Of a stretch of 64,000 nucleotides of DNA, positions 1 through 8,209 are shown one piece after another. The notes under the pieces are model-generated. The model had not been told where the DNA came from. It made no database searches and saw only the letters and a program-made list of their open reading frames with translations. Every line of letters starts with the position of its first letter. Within the stretch, counting starts at the first letter, position 1. The stretch lies in NCBI RefSeq assembly GCF_002836255.1, contig NZ_PJAU01000058.1, positions 62,001 to 126,000 of the forward strand, written 5' to 3'. The translations under genes were made by a program, and so were the position numbers. The DNA comes from Colwellia sp. 75C3 (lineage in GTDB: Bacteria > Pseudomonadota > Gammaproteobacteria > Enterobacterales > Alteromonadaceae).

Positions 1-16
1 AAATAAGGATATATAC

Positions 17-313
17 ATGGAGTATCAAACTTTGTTCAATAAATTAATACCAATTTCAGCCGTTGTTTTGTTATCAGCCTGTGGCGCGAGTCAACCACCT
101 CCCTATCAACAAGACAGAGCACCAGAAGATAGAGATCAATACAGTGGTGCTGAGGGCTTAACTCAACAACAGAAAGATCAAAGTTATCTGATGAACAAAG
201 AGTTATCAAATAAATGTACCGCGGCTAAAATTGATGTCGCTATTGCTCAAGCAGATAAAAATGCTAATGAAGTTAAAAAGCAAAGTGAACTAATTCGCAG
301 TACTTGCCTATAA
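17..313 (+). CDS. small predicted lipoprotein
   Basis: A 98-residue protein with a short hydrophobic N-terminus ending in the lipobox LSAC, with the lipidated cysteine at residue 22. This points to export through Sec and lipid anchoring, probably in the outer membrane. The mature part is hydrophilic and rich in Gln, Asp and Lys, with two further cysteines (near residues 67 and 97) that could form a disulfide. An AAGG sequence eight bases before the ATG serves as ribosome binding site. I do not recognise the family. The gene lies alone on the plus strand and converges on the membrane protein gene that follows. Confidence 0.75.
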   Translation: MEYQTLFNKLIPISAVVLLSACGASQPPPYQQDRAPEDRDQYSGAEGLTQQQKDQSYLMNKELSNKCTAAKIDVAIAQADKNANEVKKQSELIRSTCL

Positions 314-393
314 CAGCTACTTCAACAGCACTAAATATGCTGGCTTTGTTCATAATTTTAAATAGACCAGCCAGCAATTATACCTTCATATAA

Positions 394-1074
394 TTAACCG
401 CATTCACTCCTATTTTTAGCTGCTGGACTGAGCCTTACCCAGCGAAATAAATACATAATAATAAGTTTTGTTATACCACTCACTGTCGCCAAACAGATTA
501 GCGGCCAACCTTGAGCAAGTCCCATAGTTATGGCAAAAGCAATGGTGGAAATATCCATCATTAAAATAAATTGGCTCATACGAATGTCAATCGCTCCTGT
601 CTTTCCAGAGCTAATGATAAGTTTAATTTGATGGCTATATCCTTGAGCAAGTAACAAGGTGATAATTAGAATAAGTATTGTCGACACTTGTTTGCTTTGA
701 TCAGAAAAAGCCTCATTAAATGCAAGACCTATAATACCCAAACTAAAACAAACACCTACCAAAACAAGACTAGCAATAGCAGCTTTAGTCTTTCTGTCTT
801 GCCACATTTCAAACAATATCAGTATCACCAAAACAGAGGCAATTAGTCTTGGCCAAACAATATAATGATTAAATATATCAATGCTATAGCCATAAACAAA
901 AAAGGAAAAGTAAGCTAAAAAGCTCATAGTGAATTGATTTTGCGATAAGATATCCGTCACCTTTTTCTCACCGTTCGTCTTTCTCAGCCAAAGTTTATTC
1001 AACTGTAAATACACGCCGTATAAACTAACAAGAATAAAAAAAGTATTTATTACACCAAATAAATCATACCACAT
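394..1074 (-). CDS. polytopic inner-membrane protein of unknown function
   Basis: About 226 residues with roughly seven hydrophobic segments. The two halves carry loosely similar stretches (VYLQLNKLW early and GYSHQIKLI later, each opening a helix), which recall the duplicated PQ-loop/SWEET arrangement; this is a weak resemblance only. The open frame reaches a TTG at 1104, but I prefer the ATG at 1074 because GGAG lies seven bases upstream of it and the TTG sits inside a palindrome that looks like an operator. The C-terminus is short and basic. No neighbour gives a clear functional hint; the next gene upstream is a divergent dehydrogenase. Confidence 0.7.
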   Translation of the reverse strand: MWYDLFGVINTFFILVSLYGVYLQLNKLWLRKTNGEKKVTDILSQNQFTMSFLAYFSFFVYGYSIDIFNHYIVWPRLIASVLVILILFEMWQDRKTKAAIASLVLVGVCFSLGIIGLAFNEAFSDQSKQVSTILILIITLLLAQGYSHQIKLIISSGKTGAIDIRMSQFILMMDISTIAFAITMGLAQGWPLICLATVSGITKLIIMYLFRWVRLSPAAKNRSECG

Positions 1075-1093
1075 AGAAACACTCCAAAATAAT

Positions 1094-1105
1094 ATTGTCG
1101 ACAAT
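1094..1105. promoter_or_regulatory. 12-bp perfect palindrome, candidate operator (copy 1)
   Basis: The sequence ATTGTCGACAAT is a perfect inverted repeat lying 19 bases upstream of the preferred start of the membrane protein gene. An identical copy lies at 1156-1167 and a near match lies inside the gene around 674-685. The symmetric TTGTnnACAA shape is like operators bound by dimeric regulators such as GntR-family proteins. No regulator gene is adjacent, so the cognate factor is unknown. Confidence 0.45.
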
Positions 1106-1155
1106 TATGGCGCTTAAATATTATTTTACAATACTAAAAGGTTATAATCACGCAA

Positions 1156-1167
1156 ATTGTCGACAAT
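1156..1167. promoter_or_regulatory. 12-bp perfect palindrome, candidate operator (copy 2)
   Basis: Second identical ATTGTCGACAAT, 62 bases from copy 1 (start to start). That is about six helical turns, so two bound dimers would face the same side of the DNA. It lies in the divergent gap between the membrane protein gene (minus) and the dehydrogenase gene (plus) and could control either. Function is inferred from symmetry and repetition only. Confidence 0.45.
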
Positions 1168-1324
1168 GAAAAACACTTAGCATATGATTATATATTCCCG
1201 TTACCTTTCAAGTGCTGGATTTCAGTGAGAGTAAACATGAATAACAATCTATAACTAACCATATAAGCAACTCAACCTCCCACTATGGCGCTATAGACAA
1301 TATTATATTTTTAAAGGATTAATA

Positions 1325-2077
1325 ATGAGTAAACAAAAAGTAGCAATAATCACTGGTGCAGGTCGAGGCATTGGCGCAGCAACAGCAAGGCTTTTTGCTC
1401 AAAACGATTATGCGGTTTGTATCAACTACAAATCAGATGAAAAATCAGCTAGCCAATTAGCAAAATCAATCACCGCCGATGGTGGCCAATGTATTACCGT
1501 GCAAGCCGATGTTTCTTGTGAAAGTGAGGTAGAAAGACTATTTAGTACGGTAGATAAGACCTTGGGCGCTGTTACTGTGTTGGTAAACAATGCCGGGATT
1601 TTGAAAAAACAGTCACGACTAGAAGATATGACGGCTGATCGCATTAATGAAATTCTGACCAACAATGTTACCAGCTATTTTTTATGCTGTCGTGAAGCAG
1701 TTAAACGTATGTCGACTCGTCATAATGGTTTAGGTGGCGTTATTGTTAATGTATCTTCTGGCGCAGCACGTTCGGGCTCACCTAATGAATACATTGATTA
1801 TGCGGCGTCAAAAGGCGCAATAGACACGTTAACTAAAGGTTTGTCACTCGAGGTTGCTGCAGAAGGCATTCGAGTTAACTGCGTACGTCCTGGACTGATC
1901 TATACCGATATGCATGCTGATGGCGGAGAGCCTGAGCGTATTGAGCGATTAAAGCACGTTATTCCAATGCAAAGGGGCGGACAACCAGGGGAAGTAGCCG
2001 AGGCTATTTATTGGCTGGCGTGTGAGAAGTCATCTTTTTCGACCGGTAATTTTTTAGATTTAGCGGGTGGTTTGTAA
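1325..2077 (+). CDS. ygfF: short-chain dehydrogenase/reductase, YgfF type
   Basis: A 250-residue classical SDR. The cofactor-binding motif TGAGRGIG is at residues 10-17, the NNAG motif near 88-91, and the catalytic Ser-Tyr-x3-Lys set appears as NVSSGAAR followed by YAASK. Its stretches CCREAVKRM, GLSLEVAA and IRVNCVRPG are nearly the same as in E. coli YgfF, a predicted NAD(P)-dependent oxidoreductase with a glucose-dehydrogenase-like annotation but no firmly established substrate. The ATG is preceded by AAAGGA. It is a single gene, ending in a hairpin that overlaps its stop codon. The family call is secure; the substrate is unknown. Confidence 0.9.
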   Translation: MSKQKVAIITGAGRGIGAATARLFAQNDYAVCINYKSDEKSASQLAKSITADGGQCITVQADVSCESEVERLFSTVDKTLGAVTVLVNNAGILKKQSRLEDMTADRINEILTNNVTSYFLCCREAVKRMSTRHNGLGGVIVNVSSGAARSGSPNEYIDYAASKGAIDTLTKGLSLEVAAEGIRVNCVRPGLIYTDMHADGGEPERIERLKHVIPMQRGGQPGEVAEAIYWLACEKSSFSTGNFLDLAGGL

Positions 2078-2100
2078 GCCTTATTTACTATAAGGCTTAC
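2074..2100. terminator. hairpin overlapping the ygfF stop codon
   Basis: An 11-bp perfect stem (GTAAGCCTTAT / ATAAGGCTTAC) with a five-base loop, starting at the TAA of the dehydrogenase gene. There is no T-run after it on either strand, so it may be a weak terminator or a 3'-end stabiliser. Confidence 0.5.
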
Positions 2101-2167
2101 ACTGACTTATTGAGAAATTTATCCTGCTGACGGCTCTCTGGCCTACCCCACTGGATTATGCTTAGCT

Positions 2168-2569
2168 TTACCCCGCAGAAAGTGGCGTAAGTATTTCTTC
2201 TGGGATTGGTTGCAGGCGTTTTTGTTTATCTAGGCAAACCATTTCAATATCACCAATGACCGCTGCTTTATTCGCATTAGGGCGCCATAACTCTTGTCGC
2301 CATAAGGTCTTATATTTACCGTCAAATTGGTAAGTTGTGCGTACATCACAAATTTCAGCAAATTCAACACCGTCTTGAAAGGTTAAATTGGCTTTATAAA
2401 CAGCAAAACCTAACCCTTTTTCTTGCCATAAGGTTGCTAACTTATCGCTATCGATTACATGTTCACGCGCACGTTCAAAATATTTGAGAAAATTAGGGTG
2501 ATAGACAACACCTGAATGATCGGTATCTTCGTAATATATTTGTACGGGATGATGATAAATTTTACTCAT
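2168..2569 (-). CDS. acyl-CoA thioesterase, YbgC/4-hydroxybenzoyl-CoA thioesterase family
   Basis: A 133-residue hotdog-fold protein. The signature YYEDTDHSGVVYHPNFLKYFERARE near residues 12-37 is typical of the YbgC/FadM group, with the catalytic Asp in the EDTDHSG segment. Such enzymes hydrolyse acyl-CoA or acyl-ACP thioesters in the cytoplasm. It follows oleD on the same strand after about 90 bases of tandem repeat and could be cotranscribed with the ole genes, where it might adjust the acyl-CoA pool that feeds OleA; that role is inference. It is not the Tol-Pal ybgC locus, since no tol genes are near. Confidence 0.85.
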   Translation of the reverse strand: MSKIYHHPVQIYYEDTDHSGVVYHPNFLKYFERAREHVIDSDKLATLWQEKGLGFAVYKANLTFQDGVEFAEICDVRTTYQFDGKYKTLWRQELWRPNANKAAVIGDIEMVCLDKQKRLQPIPEEILTPLSAG

Positions 2570-2611
2570 ATAAATTCCAAATAATTCTTGTCAAAAATGT
2601 ATTACGCTTTC

Positions 2612-2676
2612 CTAGCTAATAACTAGCTAATAACCAACTAATGGCTAACTAATGGCTAACTAATGGCTAACTAATG
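2612..2676. repeat. 11-bp tandem repeat between oleD and the thioesterase gene
   Basis: About six tandem copies of an 11-bp unit close to CTAACTAATGG; the last three or four are almost identical and the outer ones are degenerate. The array runs into the 3' end of oleD and encodes its last residues (SLVSH and the stop codon). It probably arose by replication slippage and may vary in length between strains. Confidence 0.85.
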
Positions 2677-3844
2677 ATTGTTTAAGCAGTTTCATACCTT
2701 CGTCTATCGAAATAAGCGGCGTATAACCAAAATCTTTTTTAGCGGCGCTAATATCAAAATAATGGCTGGTCGACAGCTGTTTGGCGACAAAGCGTGTCAT
2801 TATTGGTTCTTGTTTTTTATTCAATATTTTATAAAACCACTCTAACGTCGCGCCCGCAGCATAAGCAACCGAGCTAGGTACTCTTTTAGTCACTGGGGGT
2901 AAATCAACACAATGAAGAATGTTATTGAGCATAGCGGCCATGGTGATGGGCTGATCATTACTTATAAAATACGCTTTACCAATACACTGTGAATTGGCTT
3001 TTGATAATTCAATTGCCGCTAAAATATGGGCATAGGCCGCATTATCAACAAAAATAGTATCAACTAACTTATCTTCTTTTCCAACCAGTTTTAATCTGCC
3101 AGCTCGAGCTCGCTCTAATACTCGTGGTACCAGATGAGGGTCGTTTGGCCCCCAAATTAAATGCGGACGTAATGCTACCGTTTTTAACAGTGTTACCGGT
3201 GACTTCACTAGTTGAGAGCCTGGCTGAGAGCCTTGTTGAGGGTCTTGTTGAGGGTCTTGACTATCGCTTTGAAGAGAGTTTTGAATAGAATGAGCTGAAG
3301 CAGCCAATATTTGTTGCTCTGCTAGGGCTTTAGATTCACCGTAAAAATTTAAAAAGTTTGTCGCATACGGCTGTGATTCATCAATGCCCGCTTCATCAAC
3401 GCCAGCAAAAGTGACACTTGGTGTACTGGTATAGACTAAGCGAGAGATAGCAAGCTCTTCGCAGGCTCGGATAATGTTTTGGGCGCCTTGTACATTTGGC
3501 TTAAAATAATCGTCTTTACTGCCCCAAACGCCTGCTTTAGCAGCGACATGAAAAACAAGATCGCACGGCTGCATGGCCTCTTTTAGGCGAACAAAGTCGG
3601 TAATATCGCCTTGTTCCATATTAACGCCCATTTTAGTGAGCTCAGGATAACTGCCTCGAGCAAATCCAGTGACTTTAATATCAGCTAAACGCAGTAACCG
3701 ACAGATGGCTTTACCTAAAAACCCGCCAGCACCGGTAACAAAGACATGTTTAGTTTTCGCTGCAAGTTCGCTAAGTGGTTGTTGAACTGCTTCATTGAAC
3801 GTAATTGTGCCATCGACACTAGTCTTTTCATTTTTTTTAATCAT
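2660..3844 (-). CDS. oleD: OleD, NAD(P)-dependent 2-alkyl-3-ketoacid reductase
   Basis: OleD reduces the beta-keto acid made by OleA to a 2-alkyl-3-hydroxy acid, the second step of olefin biosynthesis. It belongs to the extended SDR/3-beta-hydroxysteroid dehydrogenase family: the Rossmann motif TGAGGFLGKA lies near residues 38-47 and the active-site YGESK follows later. I chose the ATG at 3844 (394 residues), 25 bases after oleC ends; the frame is open to 3955 but that start would overlap oleC and add 37 unusual residues. A Gln/Ser/Asp-rich insertion near residues 180-215 is not expected in the family and is partly made of a 12-bp tandem repeat. Last gene of the oleABCD set. Confidence 0.9.
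   Translation of the reverse strand: MIKKNEKTSVDGTITFNEAVQQPLSELAAKTKHVFVTGAGGFLGKAICRLLRLADIKVTGFARGSYPELTKMGVNMEQGDITDFVRLKEAMQPCDLVFHVAAKAGVWGSKDDYFKPNVQGAQNIIRACEELAISRLVYTSTPSVTFAGVDEAGIDESQPYATNFLNFYGESKALAEQQILAASAHSIQNSLQSDSQDPQQDPQQGSQPGSQLVKSPVTLLKTVALRPHLIWGPNDPHLVPRVLERARAGRLKLVGKEDKLVDTIFVDNAAYAHILAAIELSKANSQCIGKAYFISNDQPITMAAMLNNILHCVDLPPVTKRVPSSVAYAAGATLEWFYKILNKKQEPIMTRFVAKQLSTSHYFDISAAKKDFGYTPLISIDEGMKLLKQSLVSH
3211..3258. repeat. 12-bp tandem repeat inside oleD
   Basis: Four in-frame copies of a 12-bp unit, close to GTTGAGGGTCTT on the plus strand. They encode DPQQ, DPQQ, GSQP and GSQL in OleD. Two copies are identical and two are diverged. The repeat adds a flexible loop and keeps the frame whatever the copy number. 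Confidence 0.85.
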
Positions 3845-3869
3845 GGCTGAGCTCTTGTTATTCGGTAGA

Positions 3870-5627
3870 TTAGTCGAGTTCTTGTTGAGCCCATACAGCC
3901 AATTTTTCACGGAATATTTTGGCGTTATGGCGTATATCCACAGGGAAGTTTTCATGGATTAAAAAGTGTGAGATGGCCGATGTTTGCTTATGTGCCAATG
4001 CTGATATTTTTAATGCAGAAAAAAGCACGGATTCATCAAAGTTTTTATCTTTTTTAGCTTCATCCGTTAACTCAATACAAAGTATTGGCACACGTTTTTG
4101 GTAAATGGTAACCCCCACCAAAGCAGTTCGCTTCACTGCATTGTGTGTATTAAATATTCGTTCACAAGGAATAGAGAAATGCACTTTTGTTTCGGTTTCA
4201 ACGCGATGTGCTTTTCGTCCACACATCCACAACATACCCGATTCATCAAGATAACCTAGATCACCCATTCGATGACGAACTACATTTCCATCACTAATTT
4301 TAGCCTGTGCCGTGGCTAAATCTCGATGATAATATTGCTGACTGACCATAGCGCCTTTAACAACAATTTCACCAATGGTATTTATTGGTAAGGCTAAACT
4401 GTCCTGCCACGTTTCAATGACCTCTTCACTAATGTCGATAATGCTGAGTTCAACGCCTTCAACGGGCGCACCGACACAAATACCGCCACCGTTATCGGTG
4501 ATATGGCTTGTTTTGAGTAAATCTGCACTGGAAATTTTAGTCAGTGGCAGTGATTCAGTCGCGCCATAGGAAGTCAGTACAGGCACATTATCGCTAAGTA
4601 ATTGCGTAAATCGTTCGATTGAAGGAAGCGTGGCCGGAGCACCAGCAGAAATAACGCGCTTTAAACTATTAAGCTTGGTTATATTACCCTTAGTTGTCTT
4701 ATCTTTTAGCGTACCTGCCTGCCCCAATACTTCAATCAATGCAGGGTTGGCAAATAAATTGCTGCATTGATACTTTTCGATAGCAGCAAAAATAAAGTCA
4801 GGGTTGGCTTTAATCGGTTTACTCGCGTCCATTTCAGGAACAATAGAGGCCATGCCTAATGCAGGGCCGAACAATGAAAATAAGGGAAAAGTTGCTAGAT
4901 CACGCTCACCTGGTTCAATAGCATAATCTTCTTTTAACGCAGAAATTTGTGCTTCAAACATTTTATGACTGTACACCACACCTTTCGGTGTACCGGTACT
5001 ACCACTAGTAAATAAAATGGCTGACATAGCATCATCAGCTAGTTTTACCATATCAAAAGAAGCACGGTTCTTAGGTGATGGGTTCTTTGGTGTAGGCTTA
5101 TTTTTTATAGAATAAGTAGCTAACAATTTAGTTAAACTCATGCCACCAATAAGTGACGCGAACATATTGGCGCCAGTACCGCCTTCAGTAACCGTTAAGC
5201 ATTTTTTAACACTCCCTTTGCCCCAACCAAATAAGATTCTGGCTATATGCGCTTTAGGAATACCAATAAACGCATCAGGAGCAGATTCGACAAAACATTG
5301 CTTGAGGTTTTTAATACCCATGCCAGGGTCAACTAAAATAGGGATGATACCGGCTTTAAATAGCGCGAAGGTTAACGCAAAAAAATCAATACTGGGCGTT
5401 ACCATCAACACCGCTTTCATGCCTGATTTAAGACCGTAAGCATTCAATGCAAAGGCTATTTCATCGCTGCGTTGGTGCAAAGTAACAAAATCAATTTCTT
5501 GATAATGAAGCTTGCCGAATCGGCTTTTTTGCACGGCAACAGCTAACGCGGTGGGCGTTGCTATTGCTGCATGGGCAAGGTGACGACATAAATTAGCTTG
5601 GTTAGAATTATGTGTTGTCTCTGTCAT
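3870..5627 (-). CDS. oleC: OleC, beta-lactone synthetase
   Basis: A 585-residue member of the AMP-dependent synthetase/ligase superfamily. The P-loop-like motif [12 protein letters not shown] lies near residues 207-218; the TSYGATES motif and the GDLGYLDE segment of the C-terminal domain follow. In the olefin pathway OleC activates the 2-alkyl-3-hydroxy acid with ATP and closes a beta-lactone ring. The length fits known OleC proteins. The ATG at 5627 has AGGA 12 bases upstream. It lies 84 bases after oleB and 25 before oleD, in the usual A-B-C-D order. The call rests on the neighbourhood as well as the fold, since the superfamily is broad. Confidence 0.93.
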   Translation of the reverse strand: MTETTHNSNQANLCRHLAHAAIATPTALAVAVQKSRFGKLHYQEIDFVTLHQRSDEIAFALNAYGLKSGMKAVLMVTPSIDFFALTFALFKAGIIPILVDPGMGIKNLKQCFVESAPDAFIGIPKAHIARILFGWGKGSVKKCLTVTEGGTGANMFASLIGGMSLTKLLATYSIKNKPTPKNPSPKNRASFDMVKLADDAMSAILFTSGSTGTPKGVVYSHKMFEAQISALKEDYAIEPGERDLATFPLFSLFGPALGMASIVPEMDASKPIKANPDFIFAAIEKYQCSNLFANPALIEVLGQAGTLKDKTTKGNITKLNSLKRVISAGAPATLPSIERFTQLLSDNVPVLTSYGATESLPLTKISSADLLKTSHITDNGGGICVGAPVEGVELSIIDISEEVIETWQDSLALPINTIGEIVVKGAMVSQQYYHRDLATAQAKISDGNVVRHRMGDLGYLDESGMLWMCGRKAHRVETETKVHFSIPCERIFNTHNAVKRTALVGVTIYQKRVPILCIELTDEAKKDKNFDESVLFSALKISALAHKQTSAISHFLIHENFPVDIRHNAKIFREKLAVWAQQELD

Positions 5628-5711
5628 TTACCCTGTTTCCTGTGGTGTTAATTCTTTCTAAGTTGAGTGCTATTAAGTTAACTTCAAATTAGCAAAGAAT
5701 TATTTAACTCA

Positions 5712-6641
5712 TTACGCTTCACTTGTCTTTAAGAAGTTGTTAATCAATGGTACTACTTCATCACTGGCATCTTCTAAAATGTAATGACCACAATCATCAA
5801 AAGCATGTACTTTTGCATCAGGAAAACGTTGTTGCCATTGTGCTAAAAAGTGCTTATCAAAAACGAAGTCTTTTAAGCCCCAACAAATTAACATAGGTAA
5901 TTTATTGAACTGTTCCAAACTGTCGCTAATGTCAGAAACTAACTGATAATTTCTATCACCGGGTTTTAATGGTATATCTTGAATAAAACGTAACGTTGAA
6001 ATACGATTTTTCCAAGAATTAAAAGGGGCTACATAAGCTTGGCGTATTTCTTTTGACATTGGCTTTCGCTTTACGCCAATGTATGACGCAACACTTGAAA
6101 AGGCATTAAAACCTCGTACCAACAGCGTTCCTACAAAAGTATTACGGCCTAACCATAAAGCAGGCGGTAACTTTTTAGCTTTAGGTAAATGAAAAGCACC
6201 AGTGTTTAAAATAACCAGACGTTTGATACGTTCAGGATAGCGCGCAGCATAACCCATACCTATCATTCCGCCCCAGTCATGTACTACCAGGGTAATATTT
6301 TCTTTTACATCTAAATGGTCAAGTAATGCAGCTAAATCATCTATACGATTCGCTAGGGTGTAATCATAGCCGTCATCACCGGGTTTATCTGATAAACCAC
6401 AGCCAATATGATCTGGCACGATACACTGGTGATTTTGGCTTAATTCGCTTACTAAATTACGGTAATAAAAAGACCAACTAGGGTTACCATGAACCATAAC
6501 AACAGGAGAGCCCTGCCCTTCATTAACATAATGATATTGATGACCATTACGATTAATAAAGTTACGTTTAAAGGGGAATGACTTTTCTAACGTATCGCTT
6601 AATGTACTTTTAAACATATTATCTGAAGAATTATCTGTCAT
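5712..6641 (-). CDS. oleB: OleB, beta-lactone decarboxylase (alpha/beta hydrolase)
   Basis: OleB removes CO2 from the beta-lactone made by OleC to give the cis-alkene. It is an alpha/beta-hydrolase of the haloalkane-dehalogenase type: the oxyanion segment VHGNPSWSFYYRN is near residues 50-62, the nucleophile elbow is VHDWGG (Asp nucleophile), and the catalytic His is in DCGHYILED near the C-terminus. I take the ATG at 6641, two bases after the oleA stop, giving about 309 residues. A GTG at 6650 would extend it by three residues and overlap oleA. The tight spacing suggests translational coupling with oleA. Confidence 0.93.
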   Translation of the reverse strand: MTDNSSDNMFKSTLSDTLEKSFPFKRNFINRNGHQYHYVNEGQGSPVVMVHGNPSWSFYYRNLVSELSQNHQCIVPDHIGCGLSDKPGDDGYDYTLANRIDDLAALLDHLDVKENITLVVHDWGGMIGMGYAARYPERIKRLVILNTGAFHLPKAKKLPPALWLGRNTFVGTLLVRGFNAFSSVASYIGVKRKPMSKEIRQAYVAPFNSWKNRISTLRFIQDIPLKPGDRNYQLVSDISDSLEQFNKLPMLICWGLKDFVFDKHFLAQWQQRFPDAKVHAFDDCGHYILEDASDEVVPLINNFLKTSEA

Positions 6642-6643
6642 AA

Positions 6644-7693
6644 CTACCACTTAAGCCCCAACATCATACAATTTAAGCCACTTCCTATTCCTAAAAAGCT
6701 GACATTATCACCTTTTTGTAAGAAGCCTTGATCATGAGCCATAGCGGCTGTGACCGGTAAAGAAACTGTACCCATATTGCCAAGGTACTTAAATGTTGGG
6801 AATTCTTTTACCGCTGGGATATTTAAGGCGGTTAATACTTTCTTTTGATTAGCGGCGCCCACTTGATGACAAATAACTTTATCAACACTTTCTTCAACCC
6901 ACTCACGTTGATCTAAGAAATGCTCCCAAGTATCTTTCGCTAACGAGACGCCCTCTTTAAGTAGGCTTACCGCATCTGTGCGCATAAATTCACGAAACAA
7001 TTGTGGACCAACTTCTTTTAGGCCCCATTGACATAAATTATTATGCTCGGGTGCCGATAAGTGACTTGCCCCTAATAATTGATGATTACGGTCAGTATCT
7101 AGATTTAAAGTCCCATCGGTAAGTAATACCGCGACAGCACCTGAGCCACCCGTTAATGTCGCTAATGAGCGCGCATAATTTTGCATACTTGGATCGGCAA
7201 GCATATCGTCAATGGTTACATCAACAATGTGGCGTGCAGATTCACACGAAACCACAAGCCCTGCTTTAATTTGCCCAAGTTCAATACGGTTAGCAATATC
7301 TAAAATTCCGGATAACACACCTAAACAAGCATTACTAATATCGTAGATTGCGGTATTTTTCAATACGCCAAGCTTTGCTGCTATTCGACACGCGGTAGCG
7401 GGCTCGTGTTGATCACGACATACACCGGTATAAACAACCGCGCCTATATCTGCAACATCAATGCCCGTTTCTGTCATTGCTTTTTGTGCAGCAACAATAG
7501 CGCCATCTGAAAGCATATGATCTGTTGGCCACCAACGGCGTTCTTCAATACCCGTTAACGCATTGAGTTGTCCCATAGGGATACGAAACTTTTGATATAA
7601 CGGGGTCAAACGAGATTCAAGCTCTGCACTGGTTACCACTTCAGGGGCCAGTTCATACGCTAAGCTATTAATAAAAACGCGGGAATATTTCAT
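6644..7693 (-). CDS. oleA: OleA, thiolase-fold acyl-CoA condensing enzyme
   Basis: OleA joins two fatty acyl-CoA chains head to head by a non-decarboxylative Claisen condensation, giving a 2-alkyl-3-keto acid. It is a 349-residue thiolase/KAS III-like protein with the nucleophilic Cys at residue 123 (DISNACLGVLSG), the His in VICHQVGAANQ and the Asn in LGNMGTVSLP. A Glu at residue 97 (DQHEPATACR) may be the general base described for OleA proteins. It is the first gene of the operon. The ATG at 7693 has no strong ribosome binding site. In Colwellia and Shewanella this pathway is known to make long polyunsaturated hydrocarbons. Confidence 0.95.
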   Translation of the reverse strand: MKYSRVFINSLAYELAPEVVTSAELESRLTPLYQKFRIPMGQLNALTGIEERRWWPTDHMLSDGAIVAAQKAMTETGIDVADIGAVVYTGVCRDQHEPATACRIAAKLGVLKNTAIYDISNACLGVLSGILDIANRIELGQIKAGLVVSCESARHIVDVTIDDMLADPSMQNYARSLATLTGGSGAVAVLLTDGTLNLDTDRNHQLLGASHLSAPEHNNLCQWGLKEVGPQLFREFMRTDAVSLLKEGVSLAKDTWEHFLDQREWVEESVDKVICHQVGAANQKKVLTALNIPAVKEFPTFKYLGNMGTVSLPVTAAMAHDQGFLQKGDNVSFLGIGSGLNCMMLGLKW

Positions 7694-8050
7694 TTAGGTG
7701 GCTATTGCTTATTATGTCTAGGTTATCGTTGCATGCTGTTTTCATCCCATCGATGTATTGATGAATAGATGAAAGACCAAACAAACTAAGTAACCAATGT
7801 TAATTATTTATGACTATGGGGCGCCATTTGAGCAAGAATATGCCAAGGATTCAACCAAAAATATGATTTATCGATAATCTACTCACAATTTGCGGATAGA
7901 TTAACCGTATTTAACCTATGATTGTTTATAAAGTAAAAAGGCCCTCATAATGAGAGCCAAGATAATTCAACACTGATGTCGTGTTTTTCTAGTGGTTTAA
8001 ATTACCAAAACACAACGGTTCAAACCACTATTTCACTTACTCTTTAGCTA
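7694..8050. other. intergenic region: oleA upstream region plus 3' region of the surface-protein gene
   Basis: Non-coding. It should hold the promoter of the ole operon in its first 200 bases, though I cannot point to a convincing -35/-10 pair. At 7990-8030 there is a 9-bp stem (TAGTGGTTT / AAACCACTA) with a long loop. A terminator-like hairpin at 7935-7958 is listed separately. The rest of the gap to the next gene is a mobile repeat. Confidence 0.5.
7935..7958 (-). terminator. rho-independent terminator, minus strand
   Basis: Read on the minus strand, GGCTCTCAT pairs with ATGAGGGCC with one mismatch and is followed by TTTTT. The only upstream minus-strand gene is the calcium-binding surface protein, which ends 236 bases away on the other side of the 159-bp repeat. 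The repeat appears to have moved the gene end away from its terminator. Confidence 0.6.
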
Positions 8051-8209
8051 ATACCAATTCCGTTAAATTATTGACCACTTGTACTGGCTAAAATTCTCCA
8101 TGACGGCGTTGCTTTCAATCCCAATAGCCAGCTATTGCTCAATCAAGCGCCTTGCCCTGAAATATTTTCACTTCGTACAACAAGATCAGAAACTTATCGG
8201 AATTGGTAT
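8051..8209 (-). repeat. 159-bp MITE-like element, copy A
   Basis: Bounded by perfect 12-bp terminal inverted repeats ATACCAATTCCG / CGGAATTGGTAT, with an internal palindrome around AATAGCCAGCTATT. It is a nearly identical inverted copy (about two differences) of the element at 51993-52151. It encodes no transposase; the short frames across it recur only because the DNA repeats. It overlaps the last codons and the stop of the surface-protein gene. Confidence 0.85.
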
